A stretch of DNA of 64,000 nucleotides from Psychrobacter cibarius (GCA_030686115.1 CP131612.1:1736001-1800000); one strand, 5' to 3'; counted from the first letter of the stretch, positions 37,388 through 47,331 are shown. Notes: generated by a model not told the origin, from the letters alone. Numbers and translations are program-made.

Positions 37388-37717
37388 ATGATTCGTTTAA
37401 GCTATACTCTCAAATGCTGGGCATTGGGTGTCACTTATTTCTTGGTGTTTTATTTTATGGTGGTCATGAGCGACCCTGGTTTTAGCAAGTATATTTATAT
37501 GCTGGCACTAAGCACCTTGCTATTCCCCGTAGCTAAGCGTTCAGTCGATGTTATGACGGATTTTTTTACACCAAACACGGTATTATTCAACGGATTATTG
37601 CCCTCATTATTGATCAACGTGGTGATTTGGATACTCACGCCATTTATTGTAGCACTGACCGTTATAGCATTCGTGCTTTATAGTATGGGTGTGCTGACAG
37701 AAAAGATCAGCCACTAA
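37388..37717 (+). CDS. Small membrane protein, unrecognised
   Basis: 109 residues with three hydrophobic segments (about 10-30, 35-50, and 68-100) and little soluble part. I do not recognise a family. A strong Shine-Dalgarno GGGAGG seven bases before the ATG, an upstream promoter-like sequence and a terminator downstream support a real single gene. Overall it resembles small proteins of the phage-holin-superfamily type in size, but no motif supports that. Confidence 0.7.
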   Translation: MIRLSYTLKCWALGVTYFLVFYFMVVMSDPGFSKYIYMLALSTLLFPVAKRSVDVMTDFFTPNTVLFNGLLPSLLINVVIWILTPFIVALTVIAFVLYSMGVLTEKISH

Positions 37718-37820
37718 TTTTACTCAGGTGCTAAATTTTAGAGCAAAGGTCATATGACGCCACCTTTGCTTTTTTGCTTCATAAAAGATTTGTCCATCGC
37801 AGAAAAACAATGACACTCAA

Positions 37821-37859
37821 AAAAAAGGCTGAGTTAGCAATTGCTAATCCAGCCTTTTT
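37821..37859. terminator. Bidirectional terminator
   Basis: AAAAAAGGCT and AGCCTTTTT form the outer stem, TTAGCAATTGCTAA an inner palindrome. Between a plus-strand membrane protein gene and a minus-strand lipoprotein gene. Confidence 0.85.
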
Positions 37860-37929
37860 ATCGATAGTGAGTGAGGGTTGGTTACTTAAAATCAGTAGAG
37901 TATCCATTCGATAACCTACTCTATCAAAG

Positions 37930-38298
37930 CTACGCGCAAATCTCACGAATAGTTATTTGATTTTGATATTTGCCTAGAGGCCCATATTGACCGATGGGGC
38001 TAATGTTACCAATGATGCAAGTTTCGAAATATTTGTAATAGCCTTTTTGATTGAGACTTTTTGAATCTTTAATTAATAATTGCTTTGGGTCTGACACATA
38101 GTAAATAATGTTATCAGAAACGAACTCATGAATCTCAAAGCTTCTTTTAAACTTACCGCGTAACTGCACTTCTTTTTCTACGCTTGTTGGCACAAATACC
38201 TTCACATTTTCATTATTACTGGCTTGTGTTTCATCACAGCCCGTACTCATAAATATAGTTGATGCAAATGCTAGTATTATCAATCTACATTTAATCAT
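37930..38298 (-). CDS. Putative small lipoprotein, unrecognised
   Basis: 122 residues. Signal peptide with lipobox MSTGC (Cys21). The mature part alternates hydrophobic and charged residues (VEKEVQLRGKFKRSFEIHEFV, then YYVSDPKQLLIKDSK and QNQITIREIC), suggesting a small beta-barrel of the OB type; that is inference. Two cysteines near the C-terminus (in ETCIIG and REICA) could form a disulphide. No family recognised. It lies downstream of hrpA on the same strand, past a terminator. Confidence 0.65.
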   Translation of the reverse strand: MIKCRLIILAFASTIFMSTGCDETQASNNENVKVFVPTSVEKEVQLRGKFKRSFEIHEFVSDNIIYYVSDPKQLLIKDSKSLNQKGYYKYFETCIIGNISPIGQYGPLGKYQNQITIREICA

Positions 38299-38361
38299 TA
38301 TTTTTTATCCTGCTCAAAAACTTACATCAATATATTAGGTAACATGCAAAAAACGTTGGTA

Positions 38362-38418
38362 TAAAAAATAATAGCTCTTTCATTTAATCAAATATTATCG
38401 ACTAAATCAAAGAGCTAT
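38362..38418 (-). terminator. Terminator after hrpA
   Basis: TAGCTCTTT (38372-38380) pairs with AAAGAGCTA (38409-38417), with further AT pairs inside the stem; on the minus strand a T-rich tract follows. Confidence 0.75.
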
Positions 38419-38473
38419 ACAAGACAATTGTCATATGTTGTCAATTAGTAAATTTTAAAACTCAAATCGATCC

Positions 38474-41400
38474 TTAACTCATTTTATCCCACATCTTGCT
38501 TAGGCGCTTCGGTGACACTGCCATGCGGGTTTTCATCGGTTGCGCGAATAGCTGAATACGATACTCCTCGACCATCCAGCGATACTCACTAATGGCTTTA
38601 TCGTTGGCACAATTTGCCAGCCGCTCCATATGCACATCAAGCGCGTATACCCCTTCGAGATCGGATTCAAGATTGTGCTCAAGCCGTTCGATACGAATTT
38701 CAAGCGCCTCTAGATAGCGCGGATACTGCTGCCAATGGCTATAATCCATACGATAAACAAAATCAGCCAAGTGCAAGTCTTCTAGCTGGTCTTCGATATC
38801 TTCGATAGACTCACCAAATACCTCTCGATCGAGCATGAGTAAGCTTTGGCGAATACGTTGCCAGCGAGTATAAACATTTTTCAGGATTTTTATGACGTTT
38901 TGACCTGTCAATAGAAAGTTACCCGACACCACTTCCAAGGTTTTCTCGTACTCTTCTGGTGTAAAGGGCAATTCTTCAGCAAGCGCTACGGCAGTATCAT
39001 CAGCACTTTCAGGCAAATCAGCACTATGATCAAATAATACATAATGCTCTTCGAGCGACGCGTCCAATGCCGCGTCGATGACGATGGTTTTTAGCTTTTC
39101 CATATCACCAAGTGGCGCGAATGCCAATTTAAATATCTTATCAATTTGGCTGGTCAGCTGTTTTTTCTTCGCACCAAGCTTACCTTTTATCAAGGTCAAA
39201 ACCCCGATACGGTGTGCCTGTAACGCTGCATTGACATCGGTATATTGATGGATAGATACCGCTTCACCTGATGCATCTGCAACCAAAGCAGCAAATTGCT
39301 TCATCACCACTCCTGCACTATGATGATTTTTGCTAAAGGCAAAATGCTCAGGGAATTCGGTATGCGTACCTTGCTGCTCATTCACCGCTTGGCGGGTTTC
39401 AGAGGCATGACGAATCTGTAGCGTTTGCAGGTCGCGACCCTTTTCGATAATGCGGTTTTTGTCGTCGACCACACAGATTTGCGGCTGTAAATAGCGATCA
39501 ATGCTAGAGGGATTAAAGCTATCAGGCGTCACTGACATAACGCCACGACGGTTGAGCGCTTGGCAAAGCTGCTTGAGCAATCCTTGACCACCAGCGGGCT
39601 GCAATTCATCAAACAAACTATCGGCGGTGTCAGGAATCGGTACGATTTGACGGCGAATGTCTTTCGGCAATGACTTGAGCAATTGCAATACCAGCTCATA
39701 GCGCCAACCGGGCACGCCCCACAATAGCTCGATCGCATCAAGCTGCGGTAGCGCTACCAGTGGCACACGAATGGTCACGCCATCATCATCGCTTGATGGA
39801 TCAAAGACATAGCGTAGCGGTAATTTTAAATCACCCAATTTCCACACTTCTGGAAAATCGCCTGTCGTTGGTGCTTGGCTGTTAAGCACGTCATCATCGG
39901 TAAAGAATAGATATTTGGCATCAGTTTTTTCGACCTCGGCACGCCAATCTTCAAAGGCTTTGCGGCTGGCAATATGCTCAGGTATTTTTTTATCATAAAA
40001 TTGATACAGTGCTTCTTCGTCAACCAACAAATCACGGCGACGTAACTTATCTTCAATGCGTTCAATGTCGGCAATTTTATCCATATTATGCTGTAAAAAT
40101 GGCGCTTGACGCCCCAAATTACCAGTCACCAGACCATCACGAATGAAGATTTCTCGTGACTCAGCCAAGTTCACTTGCTCATAGTTGGTCAGCTGCTTAC
40201 TAATGATTATGAGACCAAACAGACTAATCTGCGCATAGGCTTTCACTCGTCCAGTCTTTTTCGACCAATGCGGCTCAAAGTAGTGATATTTTAATAAGTC
40301 GCCTGCCGCTGAGATAATCCATTCTGGTTCAATTTTGGCAACAGTGCGCATAAAGACTTGTGAGGTTTCGACCACTTCAAAAGCCATGACCCAAGGCGGT
40401 ACTTGTTTAAATACCGTACTGGCTGGGAATATTTTGGCTTTTTGCTGGCGAGCTGCTAAGTATTCACCGCGATTCTCAGTTTTGTGCGCAATCGTAGACA
40501 ATAGACCTGTCAATAATGCGCGGTGTAAATTGGCATATCTAACCGCTTTGAGTTCTTCATCTTCGATCGCGGTAGGATCGCTGGTCATGTTTTCTAACGA
40601 AGAATTTTTATCAGCTCCTTTATCAGAAGCTTTTGCCTCTTTAACATCCGTCAGCTTAAGGTCTGTGACCATTTGTACTAACTGACGATGGGTTTGATTC
40701 CATTCACGCACCCGCGGAAAGCTCAGATAGTTTTTCTTTGTAAACTGCTTTCGCTGATTACCAGACAGCTTATTGCCATCTTCATCTTTTTCAAATAGGG
40801 CTTTCCACAGACTTAAATAGAATAAAAAGTCGGAATCATCTTGACGAAACTCCGCATGCTTTTGATCGGCTTGCTGGCGTTTATTGGCAGGACGCTCGCG
40901 TGGATCCTGTACAGCAAGAGCCGCTACTACAATCAGCATCTCACGGATACAATCAAAATCACTGCCCGCAACCAACATACGTGCTAGCCTTGGATCGATT
41001 GGCATACGCGCCATTTTTTGTCCAGTTGGCGTCAGGCTTAAATGGTCGAGACCTTTTTTTGGTTTTGGCTGATTGTTTTGATGAGCAGCAGTTACTTCAT
41101 TTTTAGAGGTAATCGCGCCTAACTCATCAAGCAATTTATGCCCATCAGTAACCAAGCGGCTATCGGGTGGCTCGATAAAGGCAAAATCATCAACACTACC
41201 TAAGCGCAGATTGGCCATCTGTAAAATAACGGATGCAAGATTGGTCCGTAAAATCTCAGGTTCGGTAAATTCTGGACGACCGGTAAAGTCCTCTTCACTA
41301 TAAAGACGGATACAAACACCCGGCGCAACACGACCGCAGCGACCTTTACGCTGATTGGCAGCCGCTTGCGAGATCGCCTCAATCGGTAAACGCTGTACGC

Positions 41401-42772
41401 GCGAGCGATACGAATAGCGTGATATCCGCGCAAAACCCAAGTCAATCACATAGCGGATACCAGGTACGGTCAGCGCGGTCTCGGCAACGTTGGTCGCAAT
41501 AACGATACGCCGACCACGACCTGACGGTTGAAAGATGCGCTGCTGCTCTTCATAAGTCTGCCGTGCAAATAGTGGCAGCACTTCGGTGTGCTTGGGTCCA
41601 TGACGCTCAAGCACCTCTTGTAGCTCACGAATCTCAGCTTCTGTCGCTGCAAATATGAGAATGTCCGCTTGATCGGCATGACCTTTATTTTGTGCATCGC
41701 TAAAGCATTCTTCGACGGCGGCAACGACCGCACGTGGCAGATTTTCTTCAAAGTCATCATAGCTGTCATCATCCGAGCTGTTCACTGGCTCATCGGTCAG
41801 CGGACGGTAACGAACTTCAACAGGAAAACTACGACCTTCGACATTGAAAATAGGCGCAGGTACGTTGCGTTTTAGCTTATTATCATAGCGGCTAAAATAT
41901 TCACTAAAGCGTTTGGTATCAAGTGTTGCTGAGGTAATAATCACTTTTAAATCAGGACGTTTGGGCAGTAGCTTTTTCAGATAACCCATAATAAAATCAA
42001 TGTTTAAGCTACGCTCATGCGCCTCATCAATAATGATGGTATCGTATTTACTCAAGAATCTATCATGCCCCAATTCTGCCAGCAAGATACCATCGGTCAT
42101 GAGCTTAACAACAGATTGCGCCGTACCTTGCTCATTAAAGCGAATCTTGAAGCTGACAGTATTACCGAGCTGCTCGCCCAGTTCTTCAGCGATACGGTTT
42201 GCCACACTGCGCGCGGCCAATCGTCGAGGCTGGGTATGCCCTATCTGCCCAGTGATACCACGACCTGCCAGCATTGCCAGCTTCGGCAATTGCGTCGTCT
42301 TACCAGAACCCGTCTCCCCTGCAACAATAATGACTTGGTGATCAATAATTGCCTGTACTAAATCTTCTGCACGTTGACTCACGGGCAAATCAAGATTCAG
42401 TTTTTCTGCCAGTTTTTCTGGAATGCTATCCATACGTGCCTGCACCGCTTGCTGTGAGCGGGTCTTGATTTTTTCATACTGCGCACGTTTTTTAGTTAGC
42501 CCATCATCCGCTTTATCGTCAGAAACTTTTTTATTTTTAGCCACGGCAGCCCTTGCCAGTTCACGCTCAAGACGACTTAAATAATAACTGTCTTTAGCGA
42601 GTACTGGTAAATCAACAACCATATCAGGTTGTGAAGACGCTTCATTACTGTTTGCCGTAATATTTAAATCATTGTTACTTGGGTTTGTTAATTTACTTAA
42701 TTCATCGGATTTAAATCCATTGGTATTGTTTCCAGTCGGCATATCTGAGGTGCTCTTAGAAGTATTCGGCAT
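38474..42772 (-). CDS. hrpA: ATP-dependent RNA helicase HrpA
   Basis: DEAH-box RNA helicase. Walker A GETGSGKTT is at residues 152-160, DEAHERSLN near 250, SATLDTKRF near 280, and the QRKGRCGRVAPG motif VI near 465. The HA2/OB-fold domains and the long HrpA-specific C-terminal region (DUF3418) make up the rest of 1432 residues. In E. coli HrpA helps rescue stalled ribosomes and processes fimbrial mRNA. The first 110 residues are a Ser/Asn-rich, low-complexity extension with a short helical part at 65-80 that is longer than in E. coli (1300 residues). The ribosome site is weak. Confidence 0.95.
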   Translation of the reverse strand: MPNTSKSTSDMPTGNNTNGFKSDELSKLTNPSNNDLNITANSNEASSQPDMVVDLPVLAKDSYYLSRLERELARAAVAKNKKVSDDKADDGLTKKRAQYEKIKTRSQQAVQARMDSIPEKLAEKLNLDLPVSQRAEDLVQAIIDHQVIIVAGETGSGKTTQLPKLAMLAGRGITGQIGHTQPRRLAARSVANRIAEELGEQLGNTVSFKIRFNEQGTAQSVVKLMTDGILLAELGHDRFLSKYDTIIIDEAHERSLNIDFIMGYLKKLLPKRPDLKVIITSATLDTKRFSEYFSRYDNKLKRNVPAPIFNVEGRSFPVEVRYRPLTDEPVNSSDDDSYDDFEENLPRAVVAAVEECFSDAQNKGHADQADILIFAATEAEIRELQEVLERHGPKHTEVLPLFARQTYEEQQRIFQPSGRGRRIVIATNVAETALTVPGIRYVIDLGFARISRYSYRSRVQRLPIEAISQAAANQRKGRCGRVAPGVCIRLYSEEDFTGRPEFTEPEILRTNLASVILQMANLRLGSVDDFAFIEPPDSRLVTDGHKLLDELGAITSKNEVTAAHQNNQPKPKKGLDHLSLTPTGQKMARMPIDPRLARMLVAGSDFDCIREMLIVVAALAVQDPRERPANKRQQADQKHAEFRQDDSDFLFYLSLWKALFEKDEDGNKLSGNQRKQFTKKNYLSFPRVREWNQTHRQLVQMVTDLKLTDVKEAKASDKGADKNSSLENMTSDPTAIEDEELKAVRYANLHRALLTGLLSTIAHKTENRGEYLAARQQKAKIFPASTVFKQVPPWVMAFEVVETSQVFMRTVAKIEPEWIISAAGDLLKYHYFEPHWSKKTGRVKAYAQISLFGLIIISKQLTNYEQVNLAESREIFIRDGLVTGNLGRQAPFLQHNMDKIADIERIEDKLRRRDLLVDEEALYQFYDKKIPEHIASRKAFEDWRAEVEKTDAKYLFFTDDDVLNSQAPTTGDFPEVWKLGDLKLPLRYVFDPSSDDDGVTIRVPLVALPQLDAIELLWGVPGWRYELVLQLLKSLPKDIRRQIVPIPDTADSLFDELQPAGGQGLLKQLCQALNRRGVMSVTPDSFNPSSIDRYLQPQICVVDDKNRIIEKGRDLQTLQIRHASETRQAVNEQQGTHTEFPEHFAFSKNHHSAGVVMKQFAALVADASGEAVSIHQYTDVNAALQAHRIGVLTLIKGKLGAKKKQLTSQIDKIFKLAFAPLGDMEKLKTIVIDAALDASLEEHYVLFDHSADLPESADDTAVALAEELPFTPEEYEKTLEVVSGNFLLTGQNVIKILKNVYTRWQRIRQSLLMLDREVFGESIEDIEDQLEDLHLADFVYRMDYSHWQQYPRYLEALEIRIERLEHNLESDLEGVYALDVHMERLANCANDKAISEYRWMVEEYRIQLFAQPMKTRMAVSPKRLSKMWDKMS

Positions 42773-42874
42773 ATTTACTTAGGCTATTCATTGTTTGGAA
42801 GTGGTTAGATTATGAGGGTAATTTGGGCGTGATTCAAGGTGGTTATAGTGTTTGGTTGGCAACTATGCAGACTA

Positions 42875-42955
42875 TTATCTATTTTCAAAACGCTCAGTCA
42901 AAATATTTCTAAGCTCATTAGTCATAGGCTTAAATTTAAAATGCTCTGGCTCCAT
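42875..42955 (-). CDS. Possible 26-residue ORF joined to the 110-residue gene
   Basis: ATG follows the TAA of the 110-residue gene with no gap and in the same frame, so the two would be one reading frame but for that stop. The peptide begins MEPEHFKFKP and ends with TERFENR, rich in charged residues. It may be a coupled micropeptide, the tail of a longer ancestral protein cut by a stop mutation, or chance. Confidence 0.25.
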   Translation of the reverse strand: MEPEHFKFKPMTNELRNILTERFENR

Positions 42956-43288
42956 TTAAGCAATCAAAGCATACTGATCCTTTTCAATTGAGTTATCCTC
43001 ACATAAAAAATGATTCATCTCCTGACCAGTGATGGCATTAATAATATAAAAAGAAGTATCGCTATCTTCAAACTGTGTCAGCTCATAGTAATTATTCGGA
43101 TCCCGCATAACGAGATTAGTACCATTAGAAAGAGTCGTATAATAGGTATCCTCAGTCGCTTGCTGCGCCTCTAATCTTAAAGGATTGCCTTGGGTAGCGA
43201 AATAATACTTCAGCATATAACCAATATCGCTATTAATCACATCCAAACGTAAATGCTCACCCTCTTCTGTGATGCATTGATAGATCAT
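42956..43288 (-). CDS. Hypothetical 110-residue protein
   Basis: Unrecognised, acidic, soluble-looking, with many Tyr, Asn and Asp (for example YYTTLSNGTNLVMRDPNNYYELTQ near 48-71), probably a small beta-rich fold. No signal peptide. Third in a run of minus-strand small genes between 44345 and 42875. An in-frame ATG directly after its stop continues for 26 codons. Confidence 0.55.
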   Translation of the reverse strand: MIYQCITEEGEHLRLDVINSDIGYMLKYYFATQGNPLRLEAQQATEDTYYTTLSNGTNLVMRDPNNYYELTQFEDSDTSFYIINAITGQEMNHFLCEDNSIEKDQYALIA

Positions 43289-43385
43289 AAAAGGTTCGTA
43301 AATTCGTGGTTTAGTAGTGACATTTTATCAAATTTCTCAAACCTGCCAGCCCTATTTTATTTTTGTGAATAAATTATTTGTAAGC

Positions 43386-43703
43386 TCAAACGCTGCTTGT
43401 ATAAATAATCTGTTGACGAATGGCAGCCCCCGTAAAGAAATTCTGCAACTTTTGCAATGGCAGCCTAGGAAAAGGCAGATGCAGCGAAAGTATTAACCTC
43501 TCAAACGCTACCATTTCATCAGCTAAGGCTTGTGCGACATCGGGTTGAATCTGAGGATTTTCATATACATTATCAATCAACCAAGTGAGTTTTGGAAACT
43601 TAGCATTATCATGAATCTGATAAAGGGTCGGTAATAGCTCATCAGAGAGTTGGCAACGCGATTTGCGAATCATGCCATTTTTATAATACATATTTAAAGC
43701 CAT
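43386..43703 (-). CDS. Hypothetical 105-residue protein
   Basis: Unrecognised. Begins MALNMYYKNGMIRKSR, then a helical-looking part (LSDELLPTLYQIHDNAKFPKLTWLIDN and PDVAQALADEMVAFERLILSL). No membrane segment or signal. It lies 48 bases after the DUF1543 gene and 97 before the 110-residue gene on the same strand, so the three may form an operon. The size and pairing recall small immunity or antidote proteins, but nothing in the sequence proves it. Confidence 0.55.
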   Translation of the reverse strand: MALNMYYKNGMIRKSRCQLSDELLPTLYQIHDNAKFPKLTWLIDNVYENPQIQPDVAQALADEMVAFERLILSLHLPFPRLPLQKLQNFFTGAAIRQQIIYTSSV

Positions 43704-43751
43704 ATTGGGGTGTGTCCTTAATTAAATGATGAGACTAAAAATGAAATGAAT

Positions 43752-44345
43752 TTAAAATAACTTCCTTAAATTCTTGATACTTAGATAACCAACATACTCT
43801 TTATCTTCATCAGCATTTGCAAGTTCGTGACTATTATGAATCGTAGGCTCAATTAAAATCTGTATGTTTGAGACAAGGTCGTTCACGTCGTATATATCAT
43901 CGATATCTACCTGAAATTTATCATCAATGTGCGATGCGGCATTAAAAGGTGAGTCTTTATCTTTAAAAGTAAATTCTTTATAAAATGTACTTTGTTTGGC
44001 TTGTTTAATAGCATCTGCTTGAGTAGCAGCGACGATAAGCAGTTTATGATGAAACTCTTCAAAGCTCCCCCGCTGATAACCACCTAAATTAATAAAGAAC
44101 AACCTTAAACCATTCTCAGCATCTACTTTGTTGTTTGATTCAATTAATTTGACACTATAATTATCAACTTTAGTAATAGCGCGATACGAGTCAATATGCC
44201 ATTTATTGTTGACTTCTGGCCAATGATTATTGATATCGTCTACCAGCTCGCTCACCTGATTGGCCACACCAAAGAAAATATCATGCTGCTCAATCAAACG
44301 ACCTTTGGGGCGACCACCAAGCTGTACCATAAAGAGTGTTGGCAT
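43752..44345 (-). CDS. DUF1543 domain protein
   Basis: 197 residues. The N-terminus LFMVQLGGRPKGRLIEQHDIFFGVA is the DUF1543 signature. A second, diverged copy follows at about 78-110 (LFFINLGGYQRGSFEEFHHKLLIVA), so the protein has two repeats. Function of the domain is not known. It heads the run of small minus-strand genes and diverges from a lipoprotein gene at 44421. Confidence 0.85.
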   Translation of the reverse strand: MPTLFMVQLGGRPKGRLIEQHDIFFGVANQVSELVDDINNHWPEVNNKWHIDSYRAITKVDNYSVKLIESNNKVDAENGLRLFFINLGGYQRGSFEEFHHKLLIVAATQADAIKQAKQSTFYKEFTFKDKDSPFNAASHIDDKFQVDIDDIYDVNDLVSNIQILIEPTIHNSHELANADEDKEYVGYLSIKNLRKLF

Positions 44346-44420
44346 AAAGAATTACCTTGTACGTTAATAACTTCTGAGTAAAATGTGTGATGTTAGATGA
44401 ATCATATAAAAAGGATCAAT

Positions 44421-44924
44421 ATGGGCATTCTGATAGCTACTAAGCTGACGTTTATAGCGACTATATTTTTGCCAATAGTGTTGTGTTTAACTTCCTGTAC
44501 AAATAAAGAATCAAGCTTAACATCAAGAGCTACTTATCATGACATCAGCAAAGTTGAAATTGAGAACCCTTATTCAAACCCTATTCTACTATCTTACGAC
44601 GCAAAGCATCAGCCTGAAAAAATGCAAGCCATAGTCGATGAGATAAACAGTCAAAGCCATGGTTTTTGGCGTGAAGGTCTAGGCGGCAAAGAGGGAGCTA
44701 ATGTTATTAGTATTCATATCTATAGCCATTCCGAGACGCCAGTTGCAAGCTTTTCTTTATTTTCTAATCAACTAATGGAGCGAGGACCAAATTATCGACA
44801 GCTTAATGTAGACGGTTTTTTTAGGCAAATAGATATTCAAGCGCTACCCGCATTGAAAGAGGCTTGGTGTGGTCATAGAGATATTGATGCATATCATAGC
44901 TTGCAACTTAGTAAATCATGCTAA
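44421..44924 (+). CDS. Putative lipoprotein, unrecognised
   Basis: Start at ATG 44421: AAGGA lies six bases upstream; the earlier ATG at 44397 has no ribosome site. Signal peptide with lipobox LTSC (Cys26). The mature 140 residues carry no motif I know; WREGLGGKEGANVISIHIYSHSETPVASFSL suggests a central sheet. Two Cys (in AWCGHRD and the last residue) might pair. It converges with the phosphodiesterase gene at 44965. Confidence 0.62.
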   Translation: MGILIATKLTFIATIFLPIVLCLTSCTNKESSLTSRATYHDISKVEIENPYSNPILLSYDAKHQPEKMQAIVDEINSQSHGFWREGLGGKEGANVISIHIYSHSETPVASFSLFSNQLMERGPNYRQLNVDGFFRQIDIQALPALKEAWCGHRDIDAYHSLQLSKSC

Positions 44925-44964
44925 AAATAGGCAAAATCCTGATACTTATATATTTAATTGCTCA

Positions 44965-45768
44965 TCAAGGCAATACTCGCCCTGTTCTCAGTGCAAACGC
45001 CCAGTCTTCACGACCGTTCATAGAAGCCAATTTAGCCGCAGCTTCATAATCATAAGGCACTTTGATATGCTCAGTTTGCCAGTATTTACCCTGTTCAGTA
45101 TCAACACATTTAATAATCGCGTAACTGGCATGGGGCGAATAGGTTTGCATTTTATGCAAAATAGGCAAATCATCTTCATAGGCTGGATAACCCACGCTAC
45201 CTGTATTGACTATCATTTGCCCTGTCGATAGCGTGACTGTACGTGGAATATGAGTATGACCACATACGATCACTGAACTGCCAATACCGTTAAGCTGTGC
45301 CAAAATGTCTAGATTATCACGTAAGGTCGGCTGACCCGTCTCGATATTTTCTAACAAATATACCATGTCATCGGTTGGTGACCCATGGCAAAGATAAACA
45401 TCTTCACTCAGATGACAATCAAATGGCAAATTCTGTAGCCAATTAACCGCTGCTTTTGGCAAGTCCTCTATGATAAAAGCCATGGTTGCGTTGTTGCCAA
45501 TCTCCGCCGTTGTCGCTTCATAAATCTGTCTATCCTGATTACCTCGAATAGTAATGATATCGTTCTGCTGAGCCATTAAGAGCGCATAGGTATCTTTAGG
45601 GGCAATCGGTCCGTATAAAATATCGCCCAGATTAACAATTTGATCAATATCGCGCTGTTTAATATCAGTCAACACGGCTTCAAGCGCGAAGACATTACTA
45701 TGAATGTCGGAAATAGCTGCGATAGTATTTAATTGCTTGTTATTAGAGTTGGAGTTAGAGTGCGCCAT
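44965..45768 (-). CDS. Calcineurin-like metallophosphoesterase (YfcE-like)
   Basis: 267 residues. Metal-binding motifs in order: SDIHSN (Asp21, His23), LGDILYGP (about 47-54), RGNQDRQ (about 75), CHGSP (about 128) and CGHTHIP (about 175). It belongs to the YfcE/MJ0936 type of phosphodiesterases acting on small phosphodiesters; the natural substrate is unknown. The N-terminal Ser/Asn stretch (residues 3-10) is low complexity. It follows the DASS carrier gene on the same strand with a terminator between. Confidence 0.86.
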   Translation of the reverse strand: MAHSNSNSNNKQLNTIAAISDIHSNVFALEAVLTDIKQRDIDQIVNLGDILYGPIAPKDTYALLMAQQNDIITIRGNQDRQIYEATTAEIGNNATMAFIIEDLPKAAVNWLQNLPFDCHLSEDVYLCHGSPTDDMVYLLENIETGQPTLRDNLDILAQLNGIGSSVIVCGHTHIPRTVTLSTGQMIVNTGSVGYPAYEDDLPILHKMQTYSPHASYAIIKCVDTEQGKYWQTEHIKVPYDYEAAAKLASMNGREDWAFALRTGRVLP

Positions 45769-45840
45769 CCTATTTATTTTCCTAACAAATCACTATGTTA
45801 TACATCGACTAACCATAAAAAGGAATAGAAAAGAGAAACA

Positions 45841-45881
45841 AAAAAACCCAATGGCTCGTGATTATTAAGACATTGGGTTTC
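45841..45881 (-). terminator. Terminator after the DASS carrier gene
   Basis: AAACCCAATG pairs with CATTGGGTTT; on the minus strand a run of T follows. Confidence 0.85.
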
Positions 45882-45909
45882 ATAAATTATGATTAATGTG
45901 ATTGATAAA

Positions 45910-47331
45910 CTATATTAAGAAGAAATAAGCCCATAATCCGACGACAAAGGTAGCAATGATATTAAGAATGACACCCGTACGGATCATTTCGCTCTGTTTA
46001 ATCAACCCCGTACCAAAGACAATCGCATTTGGCGGTGTTGCAACTGGTAGCATAAAGGCACAAGATGCACCAATACCGATGACCAATACCAACACTTCGT
46101 GCGGCAAACCCATCTGCTCTGCAATAGCAGCAAATACGGGAACCAGCAGGGCGGCAGAGGCGGTATTAGAAGCAAACTCCGTTAAGAAAATAATAAATGC
46201 TGATACCGCAATCATCACCACGATAAGCGGTGCAGAAGACAAGGCATTAGCGACCGTCTCCCCCAACACCAAAGAGGCACCTGACACTTTCAGAATCGTC
46301 GACAGGGCGATACCACCACCGAACAGCATGAGTACACCCCAATCCGTATTATCAGACACTTGCTTCCACGATACCAAGCCTAAGCTGACCACAGCGGCAG
46401 CGGCTGATAAGGCAATAACCGCGTCAGTATCTGTAATATCAAGCGCAGCACCAATCTTTTTGGAGAAAATCCAGCTCAATGCGGTGACAATAAAGACGAT
46501 AATCGTCACTACGCGAGGTTTATTCCATACAATAGGCTCATCTTCAACCAGTACAATTTTACGATTCAGGTTGGGCTTCAAAAACACATACATCGCGCCT
46601 AACAATAGCGGCAATAATACCAGCATCATCGGCACACCAAACTTCATCCAGTCCACAAAGGCAATATTGAGCGCTTTTGCAGCGATAGCATTTGGTGGCG
46701 AACCAACGATCGTACCTAAACCACCAAGGCTTGCTGAATAAGCGATACCTAATAGTACAAATACAAAAGTACCTCGGTCTTTTTCACGGTCAACTTGCGT
46801 TAAAATACCCAGTGCTAATGGCAACATCATCGCCGCCGTCGCAGTATTCGATATCCACATCGACAAAAATGCGGTCACGCCAAATATTAAAAATACCGCC
46901 GTGCTTAATTTGCCACCTGACATCGATAAAATCTTCAGGGCAATTTTTTTATCCAATTGCTGCACATGCAAGGCTGCCGCTAAAGCAAAACCACCAAAAA
47001 ACAAATAAATGGTCGGATTGGCAAAGCTTTGTAAGCCTATTTCGGCATCGAATTCTGGTATACCAACTAAGGCACCAACCACGACTACCAATAGTGCCGT
47101 AATCGTGACGTGCAACGCTTCCGTTAGCCACAATACGCCGATGAAGAACAATAAGGCAAGACCCTTATTGGCGTTGATATCGAATGGTAATACATTATAA
47201 ATAATCATACTGATAACTGCCGCAATAGCGACCACTATCAACCCTTTACCAGTACCCTTTGGAAAGGTATCGGTAAATAAATACTCATTGCCATCATCAG
47301 GAAGATGGCTATCTAGTTTTTGCTCTGACAT
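45910..47331 (-). CDS. DASS/SLC13 family anion transporter (dicarboxylate type)
   Basis: 473 residues, about 11-12 membrane helices. The two Ser-Asn-Thr substrate/sodium motifs are present: WISNTATAAMM (about 160-170) and EFASNTASAALLVP (about 383-396), the mark of the divalent anion/sodium symporters such as VcINDY. Likely substrates are succinate, malate or fumarate, possibly sulfate. A good AAGGA site stands before the ATG. Single-gene transcript ended by a strong terminator. Confidence 0.9.
   Translation of the reverse strand: MSEQKLDSHLPDDGNEYLFTDTFPKGTGKGLIVVAIAAVISMIIYNVLPFDINANKGLALLFFIGVLWLTEALHVTITALLVVVVGALVGIPEFDAEIGLQSFANPTIYLFFGGFALAAALHVQQLDKKIALKILSMSGGKLSTAVFLIFGVTAFLSMWISNTATAAMMLPLALGILTQVDREKDRGTFVFVLLGIAYSASLGGLGTIVGSPPNAIAAKALNIAFVDWMKFGVPMMLVLLPLLLGAMYVFLKPNLNRKIVLVEDEPIVWNKPRVVTIIVFIVTALSWIFSKKIGAALDITDTDAVIALSAAAAVVSLGLVSWKQVSDNTDWGVLMLFGGGIALSTILKVSGASLVLGETVANALSSAPLIVVMIAVSAFIIFLTEFASNTASAALLVPVFAAIAEQMGLPHEVLVLVIGIGASCAFMLPVATPPNAIVFGTGLIKQSEMIRTGVILNIIATFVVGLWAYFFLI

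Noticed and set aside
42875..44345. Toxin-antitoxin pair among the small genes behind hrpA
   Set aside because: No toxin or antitoxin motif is visible; size and pairing alone are not enough.
45956..46741. 261-codon open frame opposite the DASS carrier gene
   Set aside because: Antisense to a well-supported membrane protein; composition is that of a shadow frame and no domain is recognised.
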